DNA of 64,000 bases from the NCBI GenBank assembly GCA_039881145.1, contig JAYKKI010000052.1, positions 12,651,001 to 12,715,000 of the forward strand, read 5' to 3'. Positions within the stretch are counted from its first letter, which is position 1, and each line of letters opens with the position of its first letter. This stretch comes from Druceiella hillmani. Lineage: Eukaryota > Arthropoda > Insecta > Lepidoptera > Hepialidae. Shown piece after piece: positions 1 to 25,099 of the stretch. The notes under the pieces are model-generated. The model was not told where the DNA came from. It was given only the letters and a program-made list of their open reading frames with translations, and made no database searches. A program made the position numbers and the translations under genes.

Positions 1-787
1 GTCATTACAGGAAAGAAATAATATTAGTATCTGTAAATAACCTTAACATGTGACTAAGTGTGTACGGAACTTTCGTAGTGACAGTTCCACTTGGGCTCAA
101 TAAGTTTATTTGATAATAGGTAGCCACATCTGTTCTCATATTTATTATTTTTTCCGTGACATAACCGCTAAAGGTAAAATATTGCAATCAGTTAGATTTT
201 GAGATATCCAACTTTTTGAAAAATTCGTTATTCAATTTTAGTAGTAAAAACCAGATAAGTATGAAAGCCTTTATGAAAGACAAACTTCTTTTAAAAGCCA
301 ACTGTCTTTTAAAGCTTCTTTTAAACCAGGCTTCTTTACCAAGCTTCTTTTAGAGCCACTTGAAAATTCAAATTCTAATAAAATGTATTTTTTCATCGAA
401 ATAGGCATTTGATTTTTGTATATGAACAATAATTACTTTCATTATCAAACTTTTTTTTAACCTTTATTGTTATTGTCTTTTTTATTTGATTTGTTAGTTT
501 ATAAGTCGGATGTTGTTCAATTTTTTTTATGATTTTTATCGCATAAACACGTCTTCTTAAACCTCCATTAACCGTTTCACTTCGATCGTGCGTTTCTGCA
601 TAGATGGATGTAATTTAACCAGTTTAAAAGTCCAGTTTCTCGTTCCTTTTGATCGAAGTTTTTGACATCACGAGCGGATTTACGCTTGCTGTTCGTCACG
701 AGCCACATTTATATCATCTAATGGTTTAACTATTTAGAAATCTGTCGCGCCAATATGTAGAAATCAAAACAGTTTAACTATAATTTA
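1..787. other. No gene recognised (3' side of gene 1)
   Basis: AT-rich sequence with a short tandem of CTTCTTTTAAA/AGCC words at 285-355 and a GC-richer patch at 540-720. None of the missing gene 1 exons are here. Confidence 0.6.
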
Positions 788-799
788 TCGATTTTTAAA

Positions 800-1018
800 C
801 TCAAAATTAACAAATTACGTGATATAATATTATTTCTACTTTCTTTAAGTTCTGTATCACGACCTAGTGTGATATTAGCAAATAATGTTCACCTGAAGAT
901 GTTGTATTACAACGAAATCTAGGTACTTATAGAAAGTAGCAATAATACTACATCACGTAGTTTCATTTAATTGTGAATAATGTATTTCTACAAAATTAAC
1001 GCCAAATATATTCACTAT
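800..1018 (+). mobile_element. Foldback element copy A
   Basis: This is a diverged copy in the 3' part of gene 1, flanked by a 12-bp duplication TCGATTTTTAAA (788-799 and 1019-1030). It keeps CTGAAGA, hairpin, GAAATCTAGGTA (893-925) and the 3' tail that ends near GCCAAATATATTC. The left arm is partly deleted. Confidence 0.8.
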
Positions 1019-1536
1019 TCGATTTTTAAATAGTTAAACTGTTTTGATTTTCACAGGCAGAAATCCGCTTACCATCGTTCCATTTGGAACGATGGACTGT
1101 TCATCAGTGTCCACCCTTGTTCAGATTGTGCACATATAGTGTTTGTTATGGGTTATCTATTTATTGAATTATTTTTGGCTTTTAATAAATAAAATACTGT
1201 GTTGTTGTATCATGAAATTAAGATACATTTGAAAATAAAAACGTATTGAATGGAATTGTTCATTTTGTTTGATTGTAACAAGATTTTTTTAAAAATTTAA
1301 TTAAGGAAATATATTTCTTTTTCTTGATAGCATAAAATATTCGGTAAAATGGTAAAATGAATATGAAATGAAACGTACATATATATTCCAATTACCCTAA
1401 GTCCATATACTCTAAGTCTACTTCCAATGATTCCAAGACCTGTAATATATAAGTCAGTAAAATTACTTTTTTTTATTCCGAGGATTCAATCTATTTAGTC
1501 CTTTACTTTGAATATATAGAATTCTAAAATTATTAC

Positions 1537-1655
1537 CTGATATTGTTGGTCAAATGCTAATTCGTAACATATGAAAGTCAAAGCTGACGAAGTGGTTTCG
1601 AAACCACCAAAGAAGAAAATTGCCGCTTGCGCCAGGACATCATTTTCAGTGAAAT
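1537..1655 (-). CDS. P450 gene 1 exon 5 (I-helix)
   Basis: The exon is 119 nt and encodes the I-helix with GGFETT, the oxygen-activation motif [AG]Gx[DE]T[TS]. The donor is CAG|GTAATA. No further exon of this gene is visible between here and base 1. Confidence 0.88.
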
Positions 1656-2646
1656 CTGGTAAAAATTAAAAAAGAAATTTCATGTAAAACGTTATATGTA
1701 ATATAAAGGTCGTTACTCAACCCAAATGATAGGCGTTGAAAATCTAGAATTATTATTTTCATAGTAAGAAGCATTGTTAAATTTCAATTTATTTTTAAAT
1801 TTTTGTATGAGAATTAATCAAATAGAATACCGCTACTTGTTGTTTTTATAAACTGACAGTAAGCAATGAAGAAAAATATTTACCGTATCCAGAGTCTGAG
1901 TTTTTCAACTTGAGGAGAGCATCTACCACATCGCGTGATTGCGTTTTTAAATCAGCTTTTTCCAACTCGCGCGTTGCGAGAATTTTCGTGAACAATGATC
2001 GCATAAAGTCACTATTTTTTTTACTAAATATTTTGCATCTGAAAGGTTAGGATAGTTTTATAATAAACACAAATACCACATAAAAATGTGAGTTGTTACA
2101 ATCTAAGAAATTATATGCATTAATTTTTGTAAATTTGTACGTTTATGTTTCGTATCATTAGAAATCGTCACAATTATATAACCTTTATGCAAATGGTTTA
2201 TTTGGGTATTTGATAAAAATAAAAAAAATTATGCGACATATATTTTCCATTAATACTTAAAGAAATATAAACTATATAGCCATATATATCGATTCTGGTA
2301 ATTCCAGGAGTAAAGCACTCCATACAATAATGTGAAGGGACATGGGATACTTAAAACAATTAAAGTTGATCTTTGATTTAACCGAAATATGAAGAAAAAC
2401 GAACTTCAATCAAAATAATTAATTTCTCGATTACAGCAATTGAATCTCTTCAAATCGAAGTACGGGACGAGAGCTATGAGAATTTGTTATTGACTTAATT
2501 TGAATATTATTTGACTTAAAGAAAATATTAATAAAAAATTTCAGTACGTACAATTTAGTACAGAAGTGAAAATTCTTTGGCGAATTAAATCTTGTTTTAG
2601 TAAGAGGTAAAATGACAAAGAGACAGAGGGACAAAAAATTTAAAAA

Positions 2647-2716
<70 letters not shown>

Positions 2717-4677
2717 AGTTCATACATTGTACTAAATTCATATAAGAAGATTTTACTACAATACATCTTGCTATAAATGGGTTACATTCAAACGTTACAA
2801 CTGAACGTTGCATGGAAAACGTTGCGCGAAAATCAAACTTGAAATTTTACTCTTATCGCCCTGAAAGAAGTTTCACTTCAATATTCTAAACCATATCATT
2901 TTAAGTAATTGGTAATTTGTAGATTATGTTAAATTGATATCTGACAATTATATTTAGAAGTATTTACATAATAAATATAATTCTTTTTTACTTTTTAATT
3001 ATCTTTAAGAAGTTTATAACTTGGTTTACAGATCCTATGATAATTTAATCTCTAAACTTAAATTTTAATCTAAATGTAGTCTTGAAAAAATTAATATAGC
3101 AAAAAAGAAAATTAAAAACCATTTAACATAAATAATACCGGTGTTGAATTGTATGCTATCGACTAATTGAATAATGTTAAAATATTCACTTGAACAGCTT
3201 GACCAATACTGGAAAGAGAAAGATAGACATAATTTCCATTCCTCTAGGTATTGTCCAGTCGACGAAACTCAAACCCAGTTTCAAAATGGGCGCCTTTTTG
3301 TCTTGCATAGAGTTCGCTCTGATTCCGAATATAGTCCCCGCTGTAACTTCCACCAAGTATTGCATGAAGAGATACTGAAAGTTTTTTACTTTGTTTATAA
3401 TATAATTGCCACGAATGTACTGTTAATACGCATCATTATTTAATTTTTATTAACTAGTAAATAAAACTACGTGATGTAGTATTATTTCTACTTTCTTCAA
3501 CATTAGCATTACTTCTGCTTTGTTTCAACATCTTCAGGTGGACAATATGAAGAGATCGCTTCAAATTTCCCACCTGAACATTCTGTTATACAAGGAAATA
3601 TAGGTCGTAGTTAAGAATTCAAACAAAGCAGAAATAATACTAGATTACGTAGCTTCATTTACTAGTTAATGAAAATCAAGTGATAATAAACTTCTACAAA
3701 CTTAAAGCCGAATATATTATATATAAAAAATATATAATATATTAAAAATACGCATTATCTTAGATAGGGTCGTAGTGTGGTTACATATGTGTATCATTAG
3801 TTTACGACAAATCAATATAAATAGTTATCTTACTTTCATATCAGCTGGCTTCTCAGAATATTTTTTATCGATAAGTTCGTGAAATTCTTTGCTAATGGTC
3901 GGCATCCGTGTTGTTAAAATGTTACGAATTTTGGCTCTCGTGAATGCTGGTGACAATCGTTGACGAAGTCGTGTCCAATGTTCACCCTATATCATTGTAA
4001 TAGATATATAATGACTATAAATTTAATGAAATGTAATAGTTTTAAATGTTTCTTCGTCTAAAAGAATGTTTATCTAAATATATAAAAGTTTTGTAGTTTT
4101 TCTAGATAACGAAACGTATTTAATAAGTGTTGTCATACTATTATTTAATTGGCATAAAAATCTTATAAATACAGTAATTTGTTTTCTGATTACATTAAAT
4201 CATTTTAACAAACAAAAATTTATGTCACCGTTTAAAAAATATTTGTATTTGCTATCAGAGTTAATGTCAAGTTGACATGAAATCTTTACGTTATGATTAA
4301 AGCAAAGCAAAAATTACCTTGGCGATAACTAAAGATTTAGCACCCAATGTATCACTCTCGTGAGTTTCCATAGCTCTGTCGATGAAAGAACTAAACTTCG
4401 TAACCAAAACCTCTTTGGCCATTTTTGGAGAACGAATAACCAATAATGGTGTGTGGAACATCCATATTCCAAAATAATCGTGTCCTTCAAACTTCTTGTA
4501 AAGCCTTTGCATGTAAACTACCATACTCTCTCGTAGGGCGAATGTCATATTTCCTACAAGTACTGTCGGTGGCTCGAACGGCACATTGCGACGTCTCCAG
4601 TAATCATATGTCCAAGTGAAATACACGTATAAAGCGATAAGTACGAACGCGATGCCAAACAAATAAATGGTCGTCAT
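1537..4677 (-). CDS. P450 gene 1, CYP6-like, 5' five exons (3' part off window)
   Basis: This is a microsomal haem-thiolate monooxygenase of the CYP3 clan; such enzymes oxidise xenobiotics or endogenous lipids in the ER membrane. Five exons join in phase: 4677-4318, 3986-3834, 3374-3190, 2038-1884 and 1655-1537 (972 nt, 324 codons, no internal stop). What is visible is an N-terminal membrane anchor, a proline-rich hinge (VPFEPP), the C-helix WTRLR at about residues 124-128, and the I-helix GGFETT at about 301-306. The K-helix, PERF and haem-cysteine exons must lie left of base 1; in gene 2 the next intron is 3 kb long, so their absence here is expected. The ATG at 4677 is chosen because an in-frame codon 18 nt upstream is GTG, and gene 2 shares only this Met. 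It is the closest paralogue of gene 3. The family call is strong; the exact CYP subfamily cannot be set. Confidence 0.9.
1884..2038 (-). CDS. P450 gene 1 exon 4
   Basis: The exon is 155 nt after a CTTTCAG acceptor and encodes the CKIFSKKNSDFMRSLF to SRDVVDALLKL region. It has an intact run of eight A residues, whereas gene 3 has only seven at the same place. It ends in phase 1 (TAC G|GT). Confidence 0.88.
2651..2712. repeat. TA microsatellite
   Basis: About 31 AT dinucleotides in intron 3 of gene 1. Confidence 0.98.
3190..3374 (-). CDS. P450 gene 1 exon 3
   Basis: The exon is 185 nt, starts YLFMQYLVEVTAGTIFG, and ends in phase 2 at AA|GTGAAT, which completes a Lys codon with exon 4. The middle of the exon is almost identical to gene 3. 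Confidence 0.88.
3451..3722 (+). mobile_element. Foldback element copy B
   Basis: A diverged copy in intron 2 of gene 1. The arms (AAACTACGTGATGTAG... and its inverse) and the 3' tail are recognisable, but the ribozyme-like core is mutated to CTGAACA. Gene 3 lacks it at the corresponding intron, so insertion followed the gene 1/gene 3 split. Confidence 0.7.
3834..3986 (-). CDS. P450 gene 1 exon 2 (C-helix)
   Basis: The exon has 51 codons between AG (minus strand CTATAG) and GTAAGA. It begins GEHWTRLRQR and holds the WxxxR C-helix motif, whose Trp and Arg contact a haem propionate in this family. It is the same length in genes 2 and 3 and in the pseudogene. Confidence 0.9.
4318..4677 (-). CDS. 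P450 gene 1 exon 1
   Basis: The exon has 120 codons from ATG to a GT donor (AAG|GTAATT, phase 0). It encodes the membrane anchor (roughly residues 3-22), a YDYWRRRNVPFEPP hinge, and the substrate-recognition region ending in LGAKSLVIAK. Confidence 0.9.
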
Positions 4678-4730
4678 TTTATTCGTGGCACGCACAAGGT
4701 CTCACTAATTTATTCAGTCAACCGCCGCTG

Positions 4731-4738
4731 TATTTATA
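4731..4738 (-). promoter_or_regulatory. TATA box of P450 gene 1
   Basis: TATAAATA on the minus strand lies 54-61 nt upstream of the ATG. It is followed about 30 nt later by an ATTAGTGAG initiator-like sequence at 4710-4701. The same pair, at nearly the same spacing, occurs upstream of genes 2 and 3. Confidence 0.65.
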
Positions 4739-4744
4739 ATGTCT

Positions 4745-6179
4745 GCTTGTTATAAGCATGGATGTATTCAAGATAACACTTACGAAATACATAATTATAT
4801 AAGTGGAACGCACGAAAATATTTGAATCATTTATACTAATACATTGATTATTGTTAGATAATATTATAAATTGTATCCATTCATCGCACTAATTGATTTC
4901 AAAGCCATGTGCTTATCTAATCGTCAACAGTAACTTGAATAATGTATGGTTAATTTACACAAATACCATTATAAATAGTATTAACGGTTTATAGTTAATT
5001 TTATTTAAAAATTAAAATTATTTTCAAGAAAAGAACTATTTTTTTTAAAGTGGATTAACCAATCGACAAAGTTAGCGAAGTTAGCGATGAATGTGATATA
5101 TGCCAGGTGACATTTCTTATTGAAGCTTTAGCATAAAAAGGTTACTTAAATAATTTTTAGTATAATACATAAAGTTGAATGTTGAATCAAGAATCAAGAG
5201 ATATTGTATTAGTTTCACTTTCTATTACTCTCCATGAATATTTGGGAAGACGATATTTGTAAATATTAGTCTGATCATTTATTATGCGTTGAAGCATTCT
5301 TTTTTTTTGTTACTGATTGTGCTTAGGTATAACGTGTCATAAAATTAGCTTTTTTCGGTATATTCAGCATAAAATGTTTAATATAATCTTGATATTTCAA
5401 TCAAAAACTTCCAATAGTCGGATTCATAAAAATTATTATGTTGTTTAAAAAACAAACATAAATTTATATATTTAACCATTAGTAGTAAACAAAAAGGAAA
5501 CAACTCATAAATAAATTTCAGAAGAAGCCAATGAAAAAATAAATTTTTAAGCGTATAATATTTGGGCGCATTTGGAAAAGAATAAACAAAATGCCTTAAA
5601 TATGGACAAGTTAAACTATTTGACATGAAGAAATTATGGAAAAGCATAAAAATCGATGTGACATGAGATGATCTTTAAAGTCGATACCTAAGTTAACAAT
5701 GTATCATAAAATATTTACATCCCAAATTGAAATGGCTAAGAAAAAGGAAGGATCTATCTGATATTATAAATATCGTTCTACATTTAAAATTTACTCAGAA
5801 GAACTTCACCAAAAATGCTTGTTGTTAATTCAATAGAATGGCTAAAACTACTTATGATGTGGCTATAATGAGCACAGAAAAGGAGATTCAGAAAAAATTG
5901 CACGAAAGAATATATTATTTTATTTTTTAAAGTGTTAATTGTCAGAATAGATGGACGTCACGCTGTAACTAAAACAGCCATAAGACGCCTAATGCTATTT
6001 TCCTATTAAGGTAACCCTACCCATATATAACACAAAAAGTAGATACAACCGGGCGCTCGAGTAGCAAAATGGTTCGATCTTTCTACACGCATGCCACAAT
6101 AATATCGAAACAAGTCAAACGAACCCCTAGAGTTTGGGATCGTTCTTGTCTCCACGTCACCCTATTATTAAGCAGTGTC
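4745..6179. other. Intergenic upstream of gene 1
   Basis: No exon, repeat family or RNA gene is recognised apart from AT-rich sequence. A more balanced patch at 5940-6180 contains CCGGGCGCTCGAGTAGC but no cloverleaf. Confidence 0.6.
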
Positions 6180-7333
6180 TGAGGTATGATGATGGAATCG
6201 GAAGGTAGTTACTGGAAATACAAAATAACGCTATGTGTCCCCTTTAAGTATACCCTCGTTTGATTTGTCACGACGAGTTCTCACTCCTAGGTGGTATCCA
6301 GGATATGATGATGAAGCTGGAAGGTGGTAACAGGATCTCCATAGTGTAACCTCCTAAAGTTTGACAGCGTTTGTATTATTGCGATAATTATTGTGGTCCT
6401 AGGTGGTTTTCATTATATGATGATGGAGTTGGAAGGTAGTCACTAAAACTCCACGAACATAATCTCTTCGAGTTTGTACTAATTTCATACTCGTAAATAG
6501 AGTACTCTAATTCGAGACGATATCTAGTGTTTGATGCTGGAAACAGAACCATAATGATATAATATCTTCGAGTTTTGGCTCTTTCTGTTTATCGTGATAA
6601 ATGGTCCCGGTGCTGTCCAGAGTCAGATGATGGATACGGAAAGTGATCATATTGTTTTCGCAATGACATAATGTAATTCCCTATATAGTATCCCAGGTCT
6701 GATGATGGAGACGGGAGGTGGTTACGAAAAATTCACAATAGCATGATATAATTCCCTCGGGTTTGAGTTCATTTTATTTGTCTTGATAAGTTCTCGGGTT
6801 TTAGATAGTAACCAGAACCTGATAATGGATATGAAAATTGGTCGCTAAAGCTCTATAAAGAAACAATGTAACCCTTGTGAGTTAAGGCTTGTTTAATTTA
6901 TTACGATATATACTATGATCCTTGTAGGTTTTCAGGTATAAATGATAGAGACGGAAGATCACGGACACTCCACAATGGCATGATTAATCTTCTTTAGTTT
7001 GAGCTCGCTTGATTTATCTCGATGAGTATCCTGGTTTTGCGTAGTTTCCAGCATCTGATAATGAAACTTGAATGTTATCACAAGAACTTCACATTAACAT
7101 AATGTAATATTCTCCACTTTGGGCTCCTTTGATTTATCTCGATGAGTGCTCCGGTCCTAAATAGTATCTAGGGTCTGATGATGAAACTAGAGATGTGGAC
7201 TAAAACTGAACAATGATATAGTGCTCTCGCTGAACAATAGCAATAGAAACTTTAGGTAGAGTCTGTTTAATTTGCTTGTTTTGACCAGTACTTAGGTTGC
7301 TATGGCTTAGGGCCTGATAATGAAGAAAGAAGG
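6180..7333. repeat. Decayed tandem array, about 117-bp units
   Basis: About ten degenerate units each contain a TCTGATGATGGA-like start, GGAAGGTGGT, a TCCACAATGACATAATGTAA stretch, a CGAGTTTGAGCTCGTTTGATTTAT stretch and a CCTAGGTAGTATCCAG end. Spacing varies from 75 to 135 bp through indels. A related piece occurs at 61840-62000. Function is unknown. Confidence 0.8.
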
Positions 7334-7799
7334 ATGAAATTAAAAAAAAAATAAACTACTATATTTTATATATTAAACTCTCAATTTCAATTTTTAAAAG
7401 TTCATTTTATTCTACGTAAGTATAAGCTTAACGGATGAGTATCACAACCAAAAATCAAATTAGACATATACAAATTTGTAAGCAAACATACAATAATGAA
7501 CTGTAAAGAAGTTACGTTCTCAAGGATCCATGATACTATAACCACATTTTTTATATAAGAATGAAAAGTCAAGGGAAATATAAAAGTATTATTATATTAG
7601 TTTACCGATATTTGTAAAGCAGTGTCACGGAATCTCATATATACACACAGTATCCGGGGATAAGTGTCGGACAAAGAAAGACTTATTCCTTGACTAAAAG
7701 ATGGTTGATTATCGTTAAAATAAAGATGACTTTTTCAGTAAATTGTAGTATTATACTCATTATATTTGTAGTATTATGAGTATTATACTCATAATTATA

Positions 7800-7925
7800 T
7801 GTCACCTTTTTTGTACACGCGATACTTGTTCAGCGCCGCCGGGGTAATAACCAGCGCACAGCTACGAAGACATCGCCACTTTGGGTAAACACCGCACTCC
7901 GGGCAAGTATCGGGTTTGTTAAAAA
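7800..7925 (-). other. GC-richer patch, possible LINE C-terminal finger
   Basis: The minus strand reads PDTCPECGVYPKWRCLRSC, reminiscent of the TCPxCG finger at the end of some non-LTR retrotransposon polyproteins. Only about 40 codons are visible and no histidines follow as expected. Confidence 0.25.
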
Positions 7926-8061
7926 GAGTTATGTGTAATATTTTTTTCTATATTCAATTAGGAAAAGGACGTGTTTTATGTTTTGTTTCAACTACAATTT
8001 ATTTCTTCATCAACGAATAGCGTCTTTCCTTGTCCGACGTCCCGGATGCCGTGTGGGGTAT

Positions 8062-8064
<3 letters not shown>

Positions 8065-8132
<68 letters not shown>
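8065..8132. repeat. TA microsatellite
   Basis: About 34 TA dinucleotides. It abuts a GC-richer transposon-like patch. Confidence 0.98.
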
Positions 8133-8135
<3 letters not shown>

Positions 8136-8498
8136 TACATAAGTGGGCGTACAGTGCCGCCAACAAGTGTAAACTGCGAAATTCATATGATAATTCAATT
8201 CAAAATTATATGACATTAATAATCGAAAATGTAAGCCAGTAGACACGTGTATTTTTATTTTGTTGCTTACCTCATTGAGCCCTTGGTACAGTGGTAGTAC
8301 ATTATATTGCTGGTCGCGATAGGAATCAGAGTTTATTGTGAAAGTATAATATCTTTATTGAACTCAAATAAAACAAATTATTATACTTAATTTTACATCA
8401 GTATTTGTAGGCCTTAATTTTATTTGCTTAGGTCTCGAGAAAACGATAAAAGAGCTACTTGTAACTGCTGTAAAATTTATTACATCTACTGTAAAAAC

Positions 8499-9801
8499 GA
8501 TAACTCCTAAATGTGCACCCTTACTTCAACTCTGCGAAGTTCACTTATACATAAAGTGATATATAATATTTGGTATGAAGTGGTTTTAAACTTGTACCGA
8601 TTTAACAGAATTTCTACCGTGATACGAAATCTTGTGTTGACGACATAAAATATATTCAAAGATTAGTCATCAATTATCTACAAGTACGAATTCATAAACG
8701 TAAATTAAGTATTACGATAACTCCTAAATGCGCACCCTTACTTCAACTCTGCGAAGTTCACTTATACATAAAGTGATATATAATATTTTGTATTAAGTGG
8801 TTTTAAACTTGTACCGATTTAACAGAATTTCTACCGTGATACGAAATCTTGTGTTGACGACATGAAATATATTCAAAGATTAGTCATCAATTATCTACAA
8901 GTACGAATTCATAAACGTAAATTAAGTGTTACGATAACTCCTAAATGCGCACCCTTACTTCAACTCTGCGAAGTTCACTTATACATAAAGTGATATATAA
9001 TATTTTATATTAAGTGGTTTTAAACTTGTACCGATTTAACAGAATTTCTACCGTGATACGCAATTTTGTGAAGACGACATAAAATATATTCAAAGATTAG
9101 TCATCAATTATCTACAAGTACGAATTCATAAACGTAAATTAAGTATTACGATAACTCCTAAATGCGCACCCTTACTTCAACTCTGCGAAGTTCACTTATA
9201 CATAAAGTGATATATAATATTTTGTATTAAGTGGTTTTAAACTTGTACCGATTTAACAGAATTTCTACCGTGATACGAAATCTTGTGTTGACGACATGAA
9301 ATATATTCAAAGATTAGTCATCAATTATCTACAAGTACGAATTCATAAACGTAAATTAAGTGTTACGATAACTCCTAAATGTGCACCCTTACTTCAACTC
9401 TGCGAAGTTCACTTATACATAAAGTGATATATAATATTTTATATTAAGTGGTTTTAAACTTGTATCGATTTAACATAATTTCTACCGTGATACGAAATCT
9501 TGTGGAGACCACATAAAAGTATATTCAAAGATTATTCATTAATTACCTAAAAGATACAAATTCATAAACGTAAATTAAGTGTTACGATAACTCCTAAATG
9601 TGCACCCATACTTCAACTCTGTGAAGTTCTCTTATACATAAAGTGATATATAATATTTTATATTAAGTGGTTTTAAACTTGTATCGATTTAACATAATTT
9701 CTACCGTGATACGAAATCTTGTGGAGACCACATAAAAGTATATTCAAAGATTATTCATTAATTATCTAAAAGATACAAATTCATAAACGTAAATTAAATG
9801 T
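8499..9801. repeat. 217-bp satellite, six tandem units
   Basis: Units begin at about 8499, 8715, 8932, 9149, 9366 and 9585 (CGATAACTCCTAAATG). Units 1-4 are one variant. Units 5 and 6 share a second variant (GTGGAGACCACATAAAAG), which suggests block amplification. Each unit has a short dyad CACTT...AAGTG. No open frame or ribozyme core is seen. It lies downstream of gene 2. Confidence 0.95.
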
Positions 9802-11354
9802 GATTCCCATTGTAGTCTAGATAATTTATCGAGACAAACAAAGATAAGAATTATAAGAATGGAGATTTACTATTAGAGTATATAATAAGTAAAATATTAA
9901 CAGATTATCGATTAAAATATTTAACTTGCCGATTAACAGCTATTAAACGGCCTGTGTTAATCATTTGTTCTACTTTATCGAGATTATAATCAAAACGAGT
10001 TTAAAGCCTATAAATACAACAATAATATATTCACTTGAAAGTATGAAGAACTCGGCGTTATTAAATGAATAACTGTATATAAAACCGTTGTTATTACCAT
10101 TGAAATAAAATATTGTAAACCGCCGATTATCTGCTGCGCCACCTATTAAATTTTCTAATATCTATTAGATTTTAATCGATAATTCGCACACATTTATTTT
10201 ATGCTCAAGTTAATTAAAGAAGAAAATTTATGTTTTTTGTCAAAAGAAAATTGTGCCACCAAAATTAAATTTAATTTCAGTGGATTTTCTCTAAACATCT
10301 TTACTTGTAAAATATTATTATTTATTTGTTATATTTGTGCCAAATCTCTTGTTTTAGATAAAATTAAATTAGAAATAAATGAAATTTATTAAATATTTTT
10401 TAGCACATATCTTTTTTATGCACTATAATAAACACCAGACATGTTACTAAAATATATAAATATTGACGTAAAATAATTTGCATATTTAATTAGTAAAATC
10501 GGAATAATATTTTCAATATAATAAACAGAATATATAATAAATAAGAGTGATGAGTCACTCAAGATTCGAACACAGATTCATATGTAATCTCACATTGGGC
10601 CCAGAGTCCATAGATATTATGAATCATAGATTTAAGGTCATTATTCAAGAGATGAAAGAGCCGGGATATATCAAATTGTACAACTTCACAGAAAATTTTG
10701 CTATTGTATAATCGGAACCTATTTCTGGAAAAGTTGAATATTTTGGGTTAGCTGAAATTAAGACGTAGTTGAAGAGAAAAAATAGATCACATCCAATAGA
10801 TCACAATTTTCATAATATTGAGCAAGTACAAGAAAATCTCTTCTTTCCGCTACCAGTTGTATTTAAACCGTAACGACCTTTAAAGGAACTGAAAATGGGG
10901 TGTGAAACTTATGTAGAAGCTTTTCAATAAATATAAATAAAGGAAGATTTAACTCATGGTGATAGACAAACGGAATAATGATACAATTCAGAAAAAGTCT
11001 TCAAAGTGGTGAAAATGAAAGTAGCAAAATTGAATGATGAAAGAAGAAATGTTGGTGAGGATAAGAGCATTTAAAACCTTTCAGATTTCCAAACTTTAGC
11101 GTCATGCCATTCACTTAAAGCAGTGAATGCTAGGAACGATTTCCGAGAAATCAGTAGCATAGATGTAGAACTATTTGAATAAAATTTTCAAGGAATTTCA
11201 AACAAACCATATAATTACCAAAATATAATTTAATTTAGATATTAAATTACAAAGATTTAAGTATTATGAAGCAAAAATCGCGGTTTCTGATCGTAAGATA
11301 TAAAGAGATTTATTGGAAATAATTCGTGAACCAGCGGCACTCGACGACCGAGTA
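9802..11354. other. Intergenic downstream of gene 2
   Basis: No gene is recognised. 10541-11190 is a purine-rich patch, more balanced than its flanks, with many short broken frames on the plus strand. It may be an old transposon. Confidence 0.5.
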
Positions 11355-11368
11355 CATACATATATACA

Positions 11369-11400
<32 letters not shown>

Positions 11401-11409
11401 CATATATAT

Positions 11410-11483
<74 letters not shown>
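11355..11483. repeat. Compound TA/CATA microsatellite
   Basis: CATA and TATA units grade into a pure TA run, with a short CACACA block. It lies about 270 nt beyond the gene 2 stop. Confidence 0.97.
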
Positions 11484-11736
11484 TTAAATGCAGTATTTTA
11501 AAAATATATAACATGGTATTTGTCGTAAGGTTAAAAATTCAATTAAAACGATATCTCGTAAAATTTGTTGAATTAGTGAAAAACAAAATTAAATAAGAAA
11601 ATGTATTTTTTTTATTTATCTTCTATTCAACCAGTTAAGAGCAAATTCTATTTTGTCTCTGTATAAGGTAATGCCAACAATTAAATATTAAGTAAATTAT
11701 TATTTGGTTAAGTGGCATAACGATTGATGATTGGTT

Positions 11737-11742
11737 TTTATT
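11737..11742 (-). terminator. Poly(A) signal of P450 gene 2
   Basis: AATAAA on the minus strand starts 10 nt after the stop codon, within an A-rich stretch. This is an unusually short distance but plausible; a second signal further on cannot be excluded. Confidence 0.4.
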
Positions 11743-11752
11743 TTATGTTGTT

Positions 11753-25027
<13,275 letters not shown>

Positions 25028-25080
25028 TTTAACGGCGGCGCGAATGAGAAAATACTAATTCATATAAAGTTTAACATTTA

Positions 25081-25088
25081 TATTTATA
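25081..25088 (-). promoter_or_regulatory. TATA box of P450 gene 2
   Basis: TATAAATA lies 54-61 nt upstream of the ATG, with AATTAGTATT at 25060-25051 at the initiator position, as in genes 1 and 3. The predicted 5' UTR is only about 25-30 nt. Confidence 0.65.
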
Positions 25089-25099
25089 AGACTGACCTA

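Noticed and set aside
4678..4695. An upstream start adding RATNK to gene 1
   Set aside because: The codon is GTG, and gene 2 has ATT at the same place, so the conserved ATG at 4677 is the start.
5378..5647. An 89-codon minus-strand frame upstream of gene 1
   Set aside because: It is AT-rich, Phe/Leu/Tyr-rich, lacks splice context and has no recognisable domain, so it is a chance frame.
6700..6740. Hammerhead core in the 117-bp array (CTGATGATGG...GAAA)
   Set aside because: The CTGATGA and GAAA words occur, but the sequence between them cannot form stem II and no cleavage triplet with stem I pairing follows.
8499..9801. Ribozyme in the 217-bp satellite
   Set aside because: Neither strand contains a CTGANGA box together with a GAAA box at usable spacing.
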